Shown here: in pieces, positions 6,230-6,718 of the stretch
How the letters are laid out: each line of letters opens with the position of its first letter
Numbering within the stretch: the first letter of the stretch is position 1
DNA from: Parapedobacter sp964613725
Lineage (GTDB): Bacteria > Bacteroidota > Bacteroidia > Sphingobacteriales > Sphingobacteriaceae
Direction: 5' to 3'
Assembly: GCA_964613725.1 (NCBI GenBank)
Contig: CAZTJY010000159.1
Coordinates: 1 to 6,718, forward strand
Length of the DNA: 6,718 nucleotides
Made by a program: the position numbers and the translations under genes
Notes under the pieces: model-generated
Database searches by the model: none
Seen by the model: the letters and a program-made list of their open reading frames with translations, nothing else
What the model was told of the DNA's origin: nothing

Positions 6230-6718
6230 TCATCGTCTACTCGTGCCAACAAACTTTTCCGTCAGAAAAGTCTCATACCATTCCTGAATGCTCTCCTTAT
6301 CTACATATCTTAAAACTAAGCAGTTACCATCGTTGTCTTGACGAAAGCCAGTCCAATCTGTATCAGAAAATGAAGTAACTCCTTTTTCGAACCACACCCA
6401 ATTCGTATTACCATTCATGATTGCATGCATCGGCAACGCCCACAAACGCCTACCGTGATTCGCCGTTTGCCCTGTTTTGAGCTCCCACTGCCTCCCACGC
6501 CGATGCCGCCAATAATCTACACCATTGTATAGCCATTCAATTACAGGGTGGGCGATTCCCCTTATCCGATTTTCCTGCATCCCGTCCGATCGAACAAGCA
6601 AATCCAAAGAAACTGGGGCCCAGACCAATGGAATCTTACTGTTAAAGATTACATCCGCGGCAACCTTATCCCGATTTACATTCGCATCCACTCGGCCTTC
6701 CGACAATGCGTAATTCTC
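6230..6718 (-). CDS. Nucleoside-hydrolase-like protein, C-terminal part only (5' end beyond window)
   Basis: The frame is open to the right edge, giving 162 residues before TGA at 6230-6232. The reading continues upstream of the TTG at 6706, so that codon is internal and not a start. The block RVDANVNRDKVAADVIFNSK closely parallels EVNINRDRLAADVILNAP of the next gene, and both share a later W...R..TGQ...LW..P pattern, so the two are tandem paralogs. The family Glu-x-Asn pair reads Asp-Ala-Asn here. The late segment LWALPMHAIMNGNTNWVWF has no obvious Ca2+-ligand Asp. The missing N-terminus should carry the acidic metal motif and probably a signal peptide. A 20-nt spacer with no Shine-Dalgarno separates it from the following gene, consistent with one operon. 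Substrate cannot be stated. Confidence 0.8.
   Translation of the reverse strand, partial: ENYALSEGRVDANVNRDKVAADVIFNSKIPLVWAPVSLDLLVRSDGMQENRIRGIAHPVIEWLYNGVDYWRHRRGRQWELKTGQTANHGRRLWALPMHAIMNGNTNWVWFEKGVTSFSDTDWTGFRQDNDGNCLVLRYVDKESIQEWYETFLTEKFVGTSRR

Noticed and set aside
6704..6706. TTG as the start of a short 158-residue gene at the right edge
   Set aside because: The frame stays open to the window edge and the visible part aligns with the C-terminal half of the neighbouring paralog, so it is a gene cut by the window.

Overview
All genes I can support lie on the minus strand, so the window is read from its high-coordinate end. Six genes sit close together: (1) the C-terminal part of a nucleoside-hydrolase-like protein running off the right edge; (2) a complete, paralogous nucleoside-hydrolase-like lipoprotein; (3) a formylglycine-type sulfatase with a signal peptide; (4) a third nucleoside-hydrolase-fold lipoprotein with a canonical active site; (5) an aldehyde dehydrogenase of the 2-oxoglutarate-semialdehyde (2,5-dioxovalerate) dehydrogenase group; (6) the N-terminal 340 residues of a UxaA-family sugar-acid dehydratase running off the left edge. 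No RNA gene, mobile element, CRISPR array or plus-strand gene was found.

Organism: the style fits a member of the Bacteroidota, perhaps the Sphingobacteriales. Pointers are exported lipoproteins (one with acidic residues just after the lipobox cysteine), an exported Cys-type sulfatase, mostly missing Shine-Dalgarno sequences, and intermediate GC. This is inference from style, not from a marker gene.

Layout: genes 1 to 4 are spaced +20, +5 and -20 nt, which looks like one transcription unit acting in the cell envelope on a sulfated, probably glycosidic, substrate. A 77-nt gap (2533-2609) follows, holding a perfect 14-bp inverted repeat with a nested 5-bp stem and a third copy of its 9-bp core 21 bp away. 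Beyond it the aldehyde dehydrogenase and the UxaA-type dehydratase, 5 nt apart, form a cytoplasmic sugar-acid module.

How they may work together (inference): the exported proteins desulfate and cleave a glycoside, and the cytoplasmic enzymes dehydrate a sugar acid and oxidise the resulting semialdehyde to 2-oxoglutarate. The most unusual feature is the set of three nucleoside-hydrolase-fold proteins around one sulfatase. Two of them are tandem paralogs, and both lack the C-terminal Asp that helps bind Ca2+ in classical nucleoside hydrolases. The right-hand half is also visibly more AT-rich than the left.
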